Shown here: piece after piece, positions 26,951 through 40,070 of the stretch | How the letters are laid out: every line of letters begins with the position of its first letter | How positions within the stretch are numbered: position 1 is the stretch's first letter | Origin: Colletes latitarsis | Lineage: Eukaryota; Arthropoda; Insecta; Hymenoptera; Colletidae | DNA: 64,000 nt | Reading direction: 5' to 3' | NCBI RefSeq assembly: GCF_051014445.1 | Contig: NC_135134.1 | Coordinates: forward strand, 25,919,672 to 25,983,671 | Notes under the pieces: model-generated | Seen by the model: the letters and a program-made list of their open reading frames with translations, nothing else | Database searches by the model: none | What the model was told of the DNA's origin: nothing | Made by a program: the position numbers and the translations under genes

Positions 26951-29900
26951 AACTAACAGAGACATAACCGGCGTTATCCTCTAAAATATTAATCGCAACC
27001 AGGTTTAATTGACTGTTTCGGTGTGGACCCACGCTACTACGGGTTCCAATCCAGAAAAACCCAGGATTTGGCCAACAAGTATTGGAAAAATGCGAAAGTA
27101 CGAGCCAGATGAGGGCAAATACCAGACCAAACCGAGACATAAACAGGGTTATCCTCTAAAATATTAATCGTAACCAGGTTTAATTGACTGTTTCGGTGTG
27201 GTACCACATTACTACGGGATCCAAGCCAGAAAAAGGCGAGGCTCTGGCCAACAAGTATTGGAAAAATGCGAAAGTACGAGCCAGATGAGGGCAAATACCA
27301 GACCTAACCCAGACATAACCGGCGTTATCCTCTAAAATATTAATCGCAACAAGGTTTAATTGACTGTTTCGGTGTGGTACCGCAATACTACGTGATCCAA
27401 ACCAGAGAAAGCCCTGGATCTGGCCAACAAGTATTGGAAAAATGCGAAAGTACGAGCCAGATGAGGGCAAATACCAGACCTAACCCAGACATAACCGGCG
27501 TTATCCTCTAAAATATTAATCGCAACCGGGTTTAATTGACTGTTTCGGTGTGGTACCGCATTACTACGTGATCCAAACCAGGAAAAGTCCAGGATCTGGC
27601 CTACAAGTATGCGAAAAACGCGAAAGTACGAGCAAGATGAGGGCAAATCTCAGACCTAACCGAGACATAACCGGCGTTATCCTCTAAAGTATTAATCGCA
27701 ACCGGGTTTAATTGACTGTTCCGAGGTGGTACCGCATTACTACGTGATCCAAACCAGAAAAAGGCGAGGATCTGACCAACAAGTATGTGAAAAATGCGAA
27801 AGTACGAGCCAGATGTGGGGAAATACGACACCTAACCCAGACGTAACCGGCGGTATCCTCTAAAATATTAATCGCAACCGGGTTTAATTGACTGTTCCGG
27901 GGTGGTACCGCATTACTACGTGATCCAAACCAGAAAAAGGCGAGGATCTGGCCAAAAAGTATGCGAAAAACGCGAAAGTACGAGCAAGATGAGGGCAAAT
28001 CCCAGACCAAAACGAAACATAACCGGCGTTATCCTCTAAAATATTAATCGCAACCAGGTTTAATTGACTGTTTCGGTGTGGTACCACATTACTACGGGAT
28101 CCAAGCCAGAAAAAGGCGAGGCTCTGGCCAACAAGTATTGGAAAAATGCGAAAGTACGAGCCTGATGAGGGCAAATACCAGACCTAACCCAGACATAACC
28201 GGCGTTATCCTCTAAAATATTAAGCGCAAACAGGTTTAATTGACTGTTTCGGTGTGGTACCGCATTACTACGGGTTCCAATCCAGAAAAACCCAGGATTT
28301 GGCCAACAAGTATGCGAAAAACGCGAAAGTACGAGCAAGATGAGGGCAAATCCCAGACCAAAACGAAACATAACCGGCGTTATCCTCTAAAATATTAATC
28401 GCAACCAGGTTTAATTGACTGTTTCGGTGTGGAACCGCATTACTACGTGATCCAAACCAGAAAAAGGCCAGGAATTGGCCAACAAGTATTGGAAAAATGC
28501 GAAAGTACGAGCCAGATAAGGGCAAATACCAGACCTAACCGAGACATAAACAGGGTTATCCTCTAAAATATTAATCGTAACCAGGTTTGATTGACAGTTT
28601 CGGTGTGGTACCACATTACTACGGGATACAAGCCAGAAAAAACGCAGGTACTGGCCAACAAGTACGCGAAAAATGCGAAAGTAAGAGCCAGATGAGGGCA
28701 AATACGAGACCTAACCCAGACATAACCGGCGTTATCCTCTAAAATATTAATCGCAACCAGGTTTAATTGACTGTTTCGGTGTGGAGCCACATTACTACGG
28801 GAACCAAACCAGAAAAAACCCAGGATCTGGCCAACAAGTATTGGAAAAATGCGAAAGTACGAGCCAGATGAGGGCAAATACCAGACCTAACCGAGACATA
28901 ACCGGCGGTTTCTCCTAAAATATTAATCGCAACCAGGTTTGATTGACTGTTTCGGTGTGGTACCACATTACTGCGGGATCCAAGCCAGAAAAAACGCAGG
29001 TACTGGCCAACAAGTACGCGAAAAATGCGAATGTAAGAGCCAGATGAGGGCAAATACGAGACCTAACCCAGACATAACCGACGTTATCCTCCAAAATATT
29101 AATTGCAAACCAGGTTTAATTGGCTGTTTCGGTGTGAAACCACATTACGACGGGATCCAAACCACAAAAAACCCAAGATCTGGACTACTAGTATGCGAAA
29201 AATGCGAAAGTACAAGCCAGATGAGGGCAAATACCAGACCTTACCGAGACATAACCGGCGTTATCCTCTAAAATATTAATCGCAACCAGGTGTAATTGAC
29301 TGCTTCGGTGTGGAACCACATTACTACGGGATCCAAGCAAGAAAAAAACCAGGATCTGGCCAACATGTTTGCGAAAAATGCGAAGGTACGAGCCAGATGA
29401 GGGCAAATCCCAGACTTAACCGAGACATAACGGCGTTATCCTCTAAAATATTAATCGCAACCAGGTGTAATTGACTGCTTCGGCGTGATACCGCATTACT
29501 GCGTGATCCAAACCAGAAAAAGGCCAGGATCTGGCCAACAAGTATGCGAAAAACGCGAAAGTACGAGCCAGATGGGGGCAATTACCAGACCTAACCCAGA
29601 CATAACCGGCGTTATCCTCTATAATATTTATCGCAACCAGGTGTAATTGACTGCTTCGGTGTGGGACCACATTACTACGTGATCCATGCCAGAAAAAACC
29701 CAGGATCTGACCAACAAGAATGCGAAAATTGCGAAAGTATGAGCCAGATGATTGGAAATACCAGAACTAACCCAGACATAACCAGCGCTATCCTCTAAAA
29801 TATTAATCGCAACCAGGTTTGATTGACAGTTTCGGTGTGGTACCGCATTACTACGTGATCCAAACCAGAAAAAAACCAGGATCTGGCCAACATGTTTGCG

Positions 29901-30535
29901 AAAAATGCGAAGGTACGAGCAAGATGAGGGCAAATCCCAGACCTAACCGAGACATAACCGGCGTTATCCTCTAAAATATTAATCACTACCAGGTGTAATT
30001 GACTGTTTCGGTTTGGAGCCACATTACTACGGGTTCCATACCAGAAAAAACACAGGATCTGGCCAACAAGTATGCGAAATCGCGAAAGTATGAGCCAGAT
30101 GATTGCAAATGAACTAACGCAGCCATAACCAGCGTTATCCTCTAAATTACTAATCGGAACCAGCTTTTATTGACTGTTTCAGTGTGGTACCACATTAGTA
30201 CGTGATCCAAACCAGAAAAAAAGCCCAGGATCTGGCCAACAAGTATGCGAAAAATGCGAAAGTACGAGCCAGATGAAGGCAAATACCAGACCTAACCGAA
30301 ACATAACCGGCGTTTTCTTCTAAAATATTAATCGCAACCAGGTTTGATTGACTGTTTCGGTGTGGTACCACATTACTACGGGTCCAAGCCAGAAAAAACG
30401 CGGGTACTGGCCAACAAGTACGCGAAAAATGCGAATGTAAGAGCCAGATGAGGGCAAATACGAGACCTAACCCAGACATAACCGACTTTATCCTCCAAAA
30501 TATTAATTGCAAACCAGGTTTAATTGGCTGTTTCA
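26950..30535. repeat. Satellite domain M (176 bp monomer family)
   Basis: About 20 monomers with 'attaatcgcaaccaggttt', 'gactgtttcggtgtgg', 'tactacgggatccaa' and 'gagccagatgagggcaaata'. Equivalent positions are spaced 176 bp over many consecutive monomers. No long higher-order unit is obvious, but one block, 28,938-29,130, recurs at 30,347-30,533 (about 1,403 bp later, eight monomers), sharing 'attaattgcaaaccagg' and 'ctggccaacaagtacgcg'. M shares 'accggcgttat' with L and 'gatgagggcaaat' with R, so it is intermediate between them. Confidence 0.85.
28096..28271. repeat. Representative M-type monomer (176 bp)
   Basis: Phased from 'gggatcc', equivalent to 'gtgatcc' elsewhere. It shows the M signatures 'gccagaaaaaggcgagg', 'caagtattggaaaaatgcg', 'gatgagggcaaatacc' and 'accggcgttatcc'. 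Confidence 0.72.
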
Positions 30536-32854
30536 GTGTGGTACCACATTACTACCTGATCCAAACCAGAAAAAACCCAGGATCTGTTCAACAAGTATGT
30601 GAAGAATGCGAAAGTATGAGTCTGATGAGGGCAAATCCCAGGCCTAACCTAGACCTAACATGCGTTATCCTGTAAATTATTCATCTAAACCAGATTTGAT
30701 GGACTGTTTCAGTGTGGTACCACATTAGCTCGTGATCCAAACCAGAAAAAGCCAAGGATCTGTTCAACAAGTATGTGAAAAACGCGAAAAGATGACCCTG
30801 ATGAGGGCAAATCCCAGACCTACCCCAGACCTAACTTGCGTCAACCTATAAAATATTGATCGAAACCAGGTTTCATTGACTGTTTCAGTGTGGTACCACA
30901 TTACTACGTAATTCAATCCAGAAATAGCCCAGGATCTAGCCATGAAGTATGAGAAATATGCGAAAGTATGAGCCTGATGAGGGCAAATCCTAGACCTATC
31001 CCAGACCTAACATGCGTTATCCTCTAAAATATTTATGAAGACCAGGTTTAATTGAATGTCTCGGTGTGGTTCCACATTACTACGTGATCCAAACCAGAAA
31101 AAAAACCCAGGATCTGTTCAACAATTATGCAAAGTATGCGAAAGTATGAGTCTGATGAGGGCAGATCCCAGACAAATCCCAGACCTAACTTGCGTTATCC
31201 AATAAAATATTGATCGAGACCAGGATTAATCGACTGTTTCAGTGTGGTACCACATTACTACGTGATCCAAACCAGAAAAAAACCCAGGATCTGTTCAACA
31301 AGTATGTGAAGTATGCGAAAGTATGAGTCTGATGAGGGCAAATCCCAGGGCTAACCTAGACATAACATGCGGTATCCTCTAAAATATTGATCGAAACCAG
31401 GTTTAATGGACTGTTTCAGTGTGGTCCCACATTACAACGTGATCCAATCCAGAAATAGCCCAGGATCTAGCCATGATGTAATAGAAGTATGCGAAAGTAT
31501 GAGCCTGATGAGGGCAAATCCTAGACCTTACCCAGACCTGACATGCGTTATCCTCTAAAATATTTATCAAGACCAGGTTTAATTGAATGTTTCAGTGTGG
31601 TACCACATTACTACCTGATCCAAACCAGAAAAAACCCAGAATCCGTTCAACAAGTATGTGAAGAACGCGAAAGTATGAGTCTGATGAGGGCAAATCCCAG
31701 ACCTATCCCAGACCTAACATGCGTTATCCTCAAAAATATTGATCGAAACCAGGTTTAATTGACTGTTTCAGTGTGGTACCACATTACTACGTAATTCAAT
31801 CCAGAAATAGCCCAGGATCTAGCCATGAAGTATGAGAAATATGCGAAAGTATGAGCCTCACGAGGGCAAATCCTAGACCTAACCCAGACCTAACATGCGT
31901 TATCCTCTAAAATATTTATCAAGACCAGGTTTAATTGAATGTTTCGGTGTGGTACCACATTAATACGTGATCCAAACCAGAAAAAAACCCAGGATCTGTT
32001 CAACAAGTACGTGAAGAATGCGAATGTATGAGTCTGATGAGGGCAAATCCCAGACCTATCCCAGACCTAACATGCGTTATCCTCAAAAATATTGATCGAA
32101 ACCAGGTTTAATCGACTGTTTCAGTGTGGTACCACATTACTACGTGATCCAAACCAGAAAAAAACCCAGGATCTGTTCAACAAGTATGTGAAGTATGCGA
32201 AAGTATGAGTCTGATGAGGGCAAATCCCAGGGCTAACCTAGACATAACATGCGGTATCCTCTAAAATATTGATCGAAACCAGGATTAATCGACCGTTTCA
32301 GTGTGGTACCACGTTACTGCGTGATCCAAACCGGAAAAGCCCAGGATCTGTTCAACAAGTATGTGAAAAATACGGAAGTATGACGCTGATGAGGGCAAAT
32401 CCTAGACCTTACCCAGACCTAACATGCGTTATCCTCTATAATATTTATCGAAACCAGGTTTAATCGACTGTTTCAGTGTGGTACCACATTACTACCTGAT
32501 CCAACCAGAAATAACCCAGGAACTGTTCAACTAGTATGTGAAGTATGCGAAAGTATGAGACTGATGAGTGAAACTCCCAGGCCTATCCTAGACCCAACAT
32601 GCGTTATCCTCAAAAATATTGATCGAAACCAGGTCTAATGGACTGTTTCAGTGTGATACCACATTACTACTTGATCCAAACCAGAAAAAGCCCAGAATCT
32701 GGCCATCAAGTATGAGAAATATGCGAAAGTACGGGCCTGATGAGAGCAAATCCCAGACCTAACCTAGACCTAACATGCGTTATTCTCTAAAATATAGATC
32801 GTGACCAGGTTTAATCGACAGTTTCAGTGTGGTACCACATTACTACGTGATCCA

Positions 32855-33770
32855 ATCCAGGGAAAAACCCAGGATCCGTTCAACAAGAATGTGAAGAATG
32901 CGAAAGTATGAGTCTGATGAATGAAAATCCCAGGCCTAACCTAGACCTAACATGCGTTACCCTCAAAAATATTGATCAAAACCAGGTTAAATCGACTGTT
33001 TCAGTGTGGTACCACATTACTACGTGATCCAAACCAGAAAAAACCCAGGATCTATTCAACAAGTATGTGAAGTATGCAAAAGTATGAGTCTGATGAGGGC
33101 AAATCCCAGACCTATCCCAGACCAAACATGCGTTATCCTATAAAATATTTATCGAAACCAGGTTTAATGGACTGTTTCAGTGTGGTACCACTTTACTACG
33201 TGATCCAAACCAGAAAAAACCCAGGATCTATTCAACAAGTATGTGAAGTATGCAAAAGTATGAGTCTGATGAGGGCAAATCCCAGACCTATCCCACACCT
33301 AACATGCGTTATCATCTAAAATATTAATCGAAACCTGGTTTAATCGACTGTTTCAGTGTGGTACCACATTACTAGCTGATCCAAACCAGAAATAACCCAG
33401 GAACTGTACAACTGGTATGTGAAGTATGCGAAAGTATGACCCTGATGAGGGCAAATCCCAGACTTATCCCAGACCTAACATGCGATATCGTCTAAAATAT
33501 TGATCGAAACCAGGTTTAATCGACTGTTTCAGTGTGGTACCACATTACTACGTGATCCAAACCAGAAAAAGCCCAGGATCTAGCCATGAAGTGTGAGAAA
33601 TATGCGAAAGTAAGAGCCTGACGAGGGCGAATCCCAGACCTATCCCAGACCTAACATGCGTCATCCTCTCAAATATTGGCCGTATCCAGGTTTAATTAAC
33701 TGCTTCAGTGTGGTACCATGTTACTACGTGATCCAATCCAGAAAAATCCAAGGATCTGGCCAACAAGTTT
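32855..33770. repeat. 5-monomer block, copy 1 (12-monomer spacing)
   Basis: Matches 34,970-35,885 at offset 2,114. Shared rare variants are 'ccagggaaaaaccc', 'accaggttaaatcg', 'aactgtacaactggtatgtg', 'gaagtgtgagaaatatgcg' and 'attggccgtatcc'. About one monomer in the middle differs between the copies. Confidence 0.72.
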
Positions 33771-34969
33771 GAGAAATATGCGAAAGTACGAGCGTGATGA
33801 GTGAAAATCCCAGGCCTTACCTAGACCTAACATGCGTTACCCTCAAAAATATTGATCGAAACCAGGTTTAATCGACTGTTTCAGTGTGGTACCACATTAC
33901 TACGTGATCCAGTCCAGAAAAAACCCAGGATCTATTCAACAAGTATGTGAAGTATGCAAAAGTATGAGTCTGATGAGGGCGAATCCCAGACCTATCCCAG
34001 ACCTAACATGCGTTATCCTCTAAAATATTGATCGAAACCAGGTTTAATGGACTGTTTCAGTGTGGTACCACTTTACTACGTGATCCAAACCAGAAAAAGC
34101 CAGGGATCTGTTCCACAAGTATGTGAAGAATGCGATAGTATGAGTCTGATGAGGGCAAATCCCAGGCCTAACCTAGACTTAACATGCGATATCATCTAAA
34201 ATATTGATCGAAACCTGGTTTAATCGACTGTTTCAGTGTGGTACCACATTACTAGCTGATCCAAACCAGAAACAACCCAGGAACTGTACAACTAGTATGT
34301 GAAGTATGCGAAAGTATGACCCTGATGAGGGCAAATCCCAGACCTATCCCAGACCTAGCATGAGTTATCCTCTAAAATATTGATCGAAACCAGGCTTAAT
34401 GGACTGTTTCAGTGTGGTACCACATTACTACGTGATCCAGACCAGTGAAAGCCCAGGATCTGGCCAAAGGGATGTGAGAAATGCGAAGGTATGAGCCTGA
34501 TGAGGGGCAGATCCCACACCTATCCCAGACCTAACTTGCGTTATCCTATAAAATATTGATCGAGACCAGGATTAATCGACTGTTTCAGTGTGGCACCACA
34601 TTACTACGTGATCCAAACCAGAAAAAAACCCAGGATCTGTTCAACAAGTATGTGAAGTATGCGAAAGTATGAGTCTGATGAGGGCAAATCCCAGACCTAT
34701 GCCAGACCTAACATGCGTTATCCTCTAAAATATTTATCAAGACCAGGTTTAATTGACTGTTTTAGTGTGGTTCCACTTTACTAGGTGATCGAAACCAGAA
34801 AAAGCCCAGGATCTGTTCAACAAGTATGTGAAAAACGCGAAACTATGAGCCTGATGAGGGCAAATTCCAGACCTATGCCAGACCTAACATGCGTTATCCT
34901 CTAAAATATTTATCAAGACCAGGTTTAATTGAACGTTTCAGTGTGCTACCACATTTCTACGTGATCCAA

Positions 34970-35885
34970 ACCAGGGAAAAACCCAGGATCCGTTCAACAA
35001 GAATGTGAAGAATGCGAAAGTATGAGTCTGATGAATGAAAATCCCAGGCCTAACCTAGACCTAACATGCGTTACCCTCGAAAATATTGATCGAAACCAGG
35101 TTAAATCGACTGTTTCAGTGTGGTACCACATTACTACGTGATCCAAACCAGATAAAACCCAGGATCTATTCAACAAGTATGTGAAGTATGCGTAAGTATG
35201 AGTCTGATGAGGGCAAATCCCAGACCTATCCCAGACCTAACATGCGTTATCCTATAAAATATTTATCGAAACCAGGTTTAATGGACTGTTTCAGTGTGGT
35301 ACCACATTACTACGTGATCCAAACCAGAAAAAGCCAGGGATCTGTTCAACAAGTATGTGAGGAATGTGATAGTATGATTCTGATGGGGGCAAATCCCAGG
35401 CCTAACCTAGACTTAACATGCGTTATCATCTAAAATATTGATCGAAACCTGGTTTAATCGACTGTTTCAGTGTGGTACCACATTACTAGCTGATCCAAAC
35501 CAGAAATAACCCAGGAACTGTACAACTGGTATGTGAAGTATGCGAAAGTATGACCCTGATGAGGGCAAATCCCAGACTTATCCCAGACCTAACATGCGAT
35601 ATCGTCTAAAATATGGATCGAAACCAGGTTTAATCGACTGTTTCAGTGTGGTACCACATTACTGCGTGATCCAAACCAGAAAAAGCCCAGGATCTAGCCA
35701 TGAAGTGTGAGAAATATGCGAAAGTAAGAGCCTGACGAGGGCAAATACTAGACATAACCCAGACCTAACATGCGTTATCCTCTCAAATATTGGCCGTATC
35801 CAGGTTTAATTAACTGCTTCAGTGTGGTACCACGTTACTACGTGATCCAATCCAGAAAAATCCAAGGATCTGGCCAACAAGTATG
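34970..35885. repeat. 5-monomer block, copy 2
   Basis: Partner of 32,855-33,770. The part from 'gaagtgtgagaaatatgcg' through 'attggccgtatcc' also recurs near 38,515-38,660, giving a third partial copy. Confidence 0.72.
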
Positions 35886-38800
35886 TGAAAAATACGAAAG
35901 TATGACCCTGATGAGGGCAAATCCTAGACCTATCCCAGACCTAACATGCGTTATCCTCAAAACTATTGATCGAAACCAGGTTTAATCGACTGTTTCAGTG
36001 TGGTACCACATTACTACGTGATCCAAACCAGAAAAAAACCCAGGATCTGTTCAACAAGTATGTGAAGTATGCGAAAATATGAGTCTGATGAGGGCAAATC
36101 CCAGGCCTAACCTAGACCTAACATGCGGTATCGTCTAAAATATTGATCGAAACCAGGTTTAGTGGACTGTTTCAGTGTGGTACCACATTACTGCGTGATC
36201 CAAACCGGAAAAGCCCAGGATCTGTTCAACAAGTATGTGAAAAATACGAAAGTACGAGCCTGATGAGTGCAAATCCCAGACCAATCCCAGACCTAACTTG
36301 CGTTCCTCTAAAATATTGATCGAAATTAGGTTTAATTGACTGTTTCAGTATGGTACTACATTACTACGTGATCCAATCCAGAGAAAGCCCAGGATCTAGC
36401 CATGAAGTATGTGAAATATGCGAAAGTATGAGCCTCACGAGGGCAAATCCTAGACCTAACCCAGACCTAACATGCGTTATCCTCATAAATATTGATCGAA
36501 ACCAGGTTTAATCGACTGTTTCAGTGTGGTACCACATTACTATGTGATCCAAACCAGAAAAAACCCAGGATCTGGCCAACAAGTATGAGAAATATGCGAA
36601 AGTATGAGCCTGATGAGGGCAAATCGTAGACCTAACCTAGACCTAACATGCGTTATCCTCAAAAATATTTATCAAGACCAGGTTTAATTGAATGTTTCAG
36701 TGTGGTACCACATTACTACGTGATCCAAACCAGAAAAAACCCAGGATCCGTTCAACAAGTATGTGAAGAATGCGAAAGTATGAGTCTGATGAGGGCAAAT
36801 CCCAGACCTATCCCAGACCTAACATGCGTTATCCTCAAAAATATTGATCGAAGCCAGGTTTAACCGACTGTTTCAGTGTGGTACCACATTACTACGTGAT
36901 CCAAACCAGAAAAAAACCCAGGATCTGTTCAACAAGTATGTGAAGTATGCGAAAGTATGAGTCTGATGAGGGCAAATCCCAGGCCTAACCTAGACATAAC
37001 ATGCGGTATCCTCTAAAATATTGATCAAAACCAGGTTTAGTGGACTGTTTCAGTGTAGTACCACATTACTGCGTGATCCGAACCGGAAAAGCCCAGGATC
37101 TGTTCAACAAGTATGTGAAAAATACGAAAGCATGACCCTGATGATGGCAAATCCTAGACCTGACCCAGACCTAACATGCGTTATCCTCTATAATATTTAT
37201 CAAGGCCAGGTTTAATTGAATGTTTCAGTGTGGTACCACATTACTTCGTGATCCAAACCAGAAAAAAACCCAGGATCTGTTCAACAAGTATGTGAAGTAT
37301 GCGAAAGTATGAGTCTGATGAGGGCAGATCCCCGGCAAATCCCAGACCTAACGTGCGTTATCCAATAAAATATTGATCGACACCAGGATTAATCGACTGT
37401 TTCAGTGTCGTACCACATAACTACGTGATCTAATCCAGAAAAAGCCCAGGATCTGGCCAACAAGTATGAGAAATATGCGAAAGTATGAGCCAGATGAGGG
37501 CAAATCCTAGACCTAACCCAGACCTAACATGCATTATCATCTAAAATATTGATCGAAACCAGGTTTAATCGACTGTTTCAGTGTGGTACCACATTACTAC
37601 CTGATCCAAACCAGAAATAACCCGGGAACTGTTCAACTAGTATCTGAAGTATGCGAAAGTATGAGACTGATGAGTGAAACTCCCAGTCCTAACCTAGACC
37701 TAACATGCGTTATTCTCTAAAATATTGATCGTGACCAGGTTTAATCGACTGTTTCAGTGTGGTACGACATTACTACCTGATCCAAATCAGAAATAACCCA
37801 GGATCTGTTCAACAAGTGTGTGAAAAACGCGAAAGTACGAGCCTGATGATGGCAAATCCCAGACCTATCCCAGACCCAACTTGCGTCATCCTATAAAATA
37901 TTGATCGAAACAAGGTTTAATTGACTGTTTCAGTGTGGTACCATTTTGCTACGTTATCCAAAGCAGAAAAAACCATTGATCAGGACAACATGTATGTTAA
38001 AACTGCGAAAGTATGACCCTGATGGGGGCAAATCCCATAAATAACCTAGACCTAACATGTGTTATCCTCTAAAATAGTAATTGAAACCAGGTTTAATGGT
38101 CTGCTTCAGTGTGGTATCACATTACTACGTGATCGAAACCCGAAAAAACCCAGAATCTGGCCATCAAGTATGATAAATATGCGAAAGTACGAGCCAGATG
38201 AGAGCAAATCCCAGACCTAACCTAGACCTAACATGCGTTATTCTCTAGAATATTGATCGAAACCAGGTTTAATGGACAGTTTCAGTGTGGTACCACATTA
38301 CAACGTGATCCAAACCAGAAAAAGCCCAGGATATGTTCAACAAGTATGTGAAGAATGCGAAAGTATGAGTCTGATGAGTGAAAATCCCAGGCCTAACCTA
38401 GACCTAGCATGCGTTACCCTCAAAAATATTGATCGAAACCAGGTTTAATCGACTGTTTCAGTGTGGTACCACATTACTACGTGATCCAAACCAGAAAAAG
38501 CCCGGGATCTAGCCATGAAGTGTGAGAAATATGCGAAAGTAAGAGCCTGACGAGGGCAAATACTAGACCTAACCCAGACCTAACATGCGTTATCCTCTCA
38601 AATATTGGCCGTATCCAGGTTTAATTGACTGCTTCAGTGTGGTACCACGTTACTACGTGATCCAATCCAGAAAAAGCCCAGAATCTGGCCATCAAGTATG
38701 AGAAATATGCGAAAGTGCGAGCGTGATGTGAGCATATCTGAGACCTAACCAAGACCTAACATGCGTTATTCTCTAGAATATTGATCGAAACCAGGTTTAA

Positions 38801-39180
38801 TGGACTGTTTCAGTGTGGTACCACATTACAACGTGATCCAAACCAGAAAAAGCCCAGGATATGTTCAACAAGTATGTGAAAAACGCGAAACTATGAGCCT
38901 GATGAGGGCAAATTCCAGACCTATGCCAGACCTAACATGCGTTATCCTCTAAAATATTTATCAAGACCAGGTTTAATTGAACGTTTCAGTGAGGTACCAC
39001 ATTACTACGTGATCCAAACCAGGGAAAAACCCAGGATCCGTCCAACAAGTATGTGAAGAATGCGAAAGTATGTGTCTGAAGAATGAAAATCCCAGGCCTA
39101 ACCTAGACCTAACATGCGTTACCCCAAAAGTATTGATCGAAACCAGGTTAAATCGACTGTTTCAGTGTGGTACCACATTA

Positions 39181-40070
39181 CAACGTGATCCCATCCAGAA
39201 ATAGCCCAGGATCTAGCCATGAAGGTTTAGAAATATGCGAAAGTATGAGACTGATGAGGGCAAATCCTAGACCTTACACAGACCTAACTTGCGTTATCCT
39301 CTAAAATATTTATCAAGACCAGGTTTAATTGAATGTTTCAGTGTGGTACCACATTAGTACGTGATCCAAACCAGAAAAAACCCAGGATCCGTTCAACAAG
39401 TACGTGAAGAATGCGAAAGTATGAGTCTGACGAGGGCAAATCCCAGACCTTTCCCAGACCTAACATGCGTTATCCTCAAAAATACTGATCGAAACCAGGT
39501 TTAATCGACTGTTTCAGTGTGGTACCACATTACAACGTGATCCAATCCAGAAATAGCCCAGGATCTAGCCATGAAGTATTAGAAATATGCGAAAGTATGA
39601 GCCTGATGAGGGCAATTCCTAGACCTTACCCAGACCTAACATGCGTTATCCTCTAAAATATTTATCAAGACCAGGTTTAATTGAATGTATCAGTGTGGTA
39701 CCACATTAGTACGTGATCCAAACCAGAAAAAACCCAGGATCCGTTCAACAAGTACGTGAAGAATGCGAAAGTATGAGTCTGACGAGGGCAAATCCCAGAC
39801 CTTTCCCAGACCTAACATGCGTTATCCTCAAAAATACTGATCGAAACCAGGTTTAATCGACTGTTTCAGTGTGGTACCACATTACAACGTGATCCAATCC
39901 AGAAATAGCCCAGGATCTAGCCATGAAGTATTAAAAATATGCGAAAGTATGAGCCTCATGAGGGCAAATCCTAGACCTTACCCAGACCTAACATGCGTTA
40001 TCCTCTAAAATATTTATCAAGACCAGGTTTAATTGAATGTTTCAGTGTGGTACCACATTACTACTTGATC
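39181..40070. repeat. Dimeric higher-order repeat (352 bp), about 2.5 copies
   Basis: 'caacgtgatcc' of an R2 monomer recurs at 39,181, 39,533 and 39,885, exactly 352 bp apart. Each R2 monomer is followed by an R1-like monomer carrying 'ttatcaagaccagg' and, in the first two cycles, 'cattagtacgtg', 'gatccgttcaacaagtacgtg' and 'cagacctttcccag'. The third cycle ends near 40,070, where 'cattactacttg' replaces 'cattagtacgtg'. Confidence 0.82.
39537..39712. repeat. Representative R2-type monomer (176 bp)
   Basis: Phased from 'gtgatcc'. R2 is marked by 'tccagaaatagcccagg', 'atctagccatgaagtat' and 'agaaatatgcg'. Other R2 members lie near 30,940, 31,470, 31,822, 36,398, 41,680 and 55,240. Confidence 0.72.

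Larger units (their letters stand above)
30590..39180. repeat. R-domain mosaic, left part
   Basis: About 49 R-type monomers, mixing R1, R2 and E. Repeated blocks include 31,261 with 32,143 (882 bp, 5 monomers), 31,543-31,758 with 36,648-36,863 (5,105 bp, 29 monomers), and 32,855-33,770 with 34,970-35,885 (2,114 bp, 12 monomers). One monomer inside the last pair does not match, 33,190-33,300 versus 35,300-35,415, which suggests conversion by a different monomer. Nothing but satellite is present. Confidence 0.78.

Noticed and set aside
27041..27052. tRNA-type internal promoter (B box) look-alike 'gggttccaatcc'
   Set aside because: One mismatch from the B-box consensus, but present in only a few M monomers (also near 28,272), with no A box or tRNA fold upstream. 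Most likely chance variation of 'gggatccaaacc'.
16917..30400. CENP-B box (TTCG....A..CGGG pattern)
   Set aside because: M monomers contain 'tttcggtgtgg' and, further on, 'tactacggga', but spacing and the required A do not fit on either strand. I found no acceptable match by eye.
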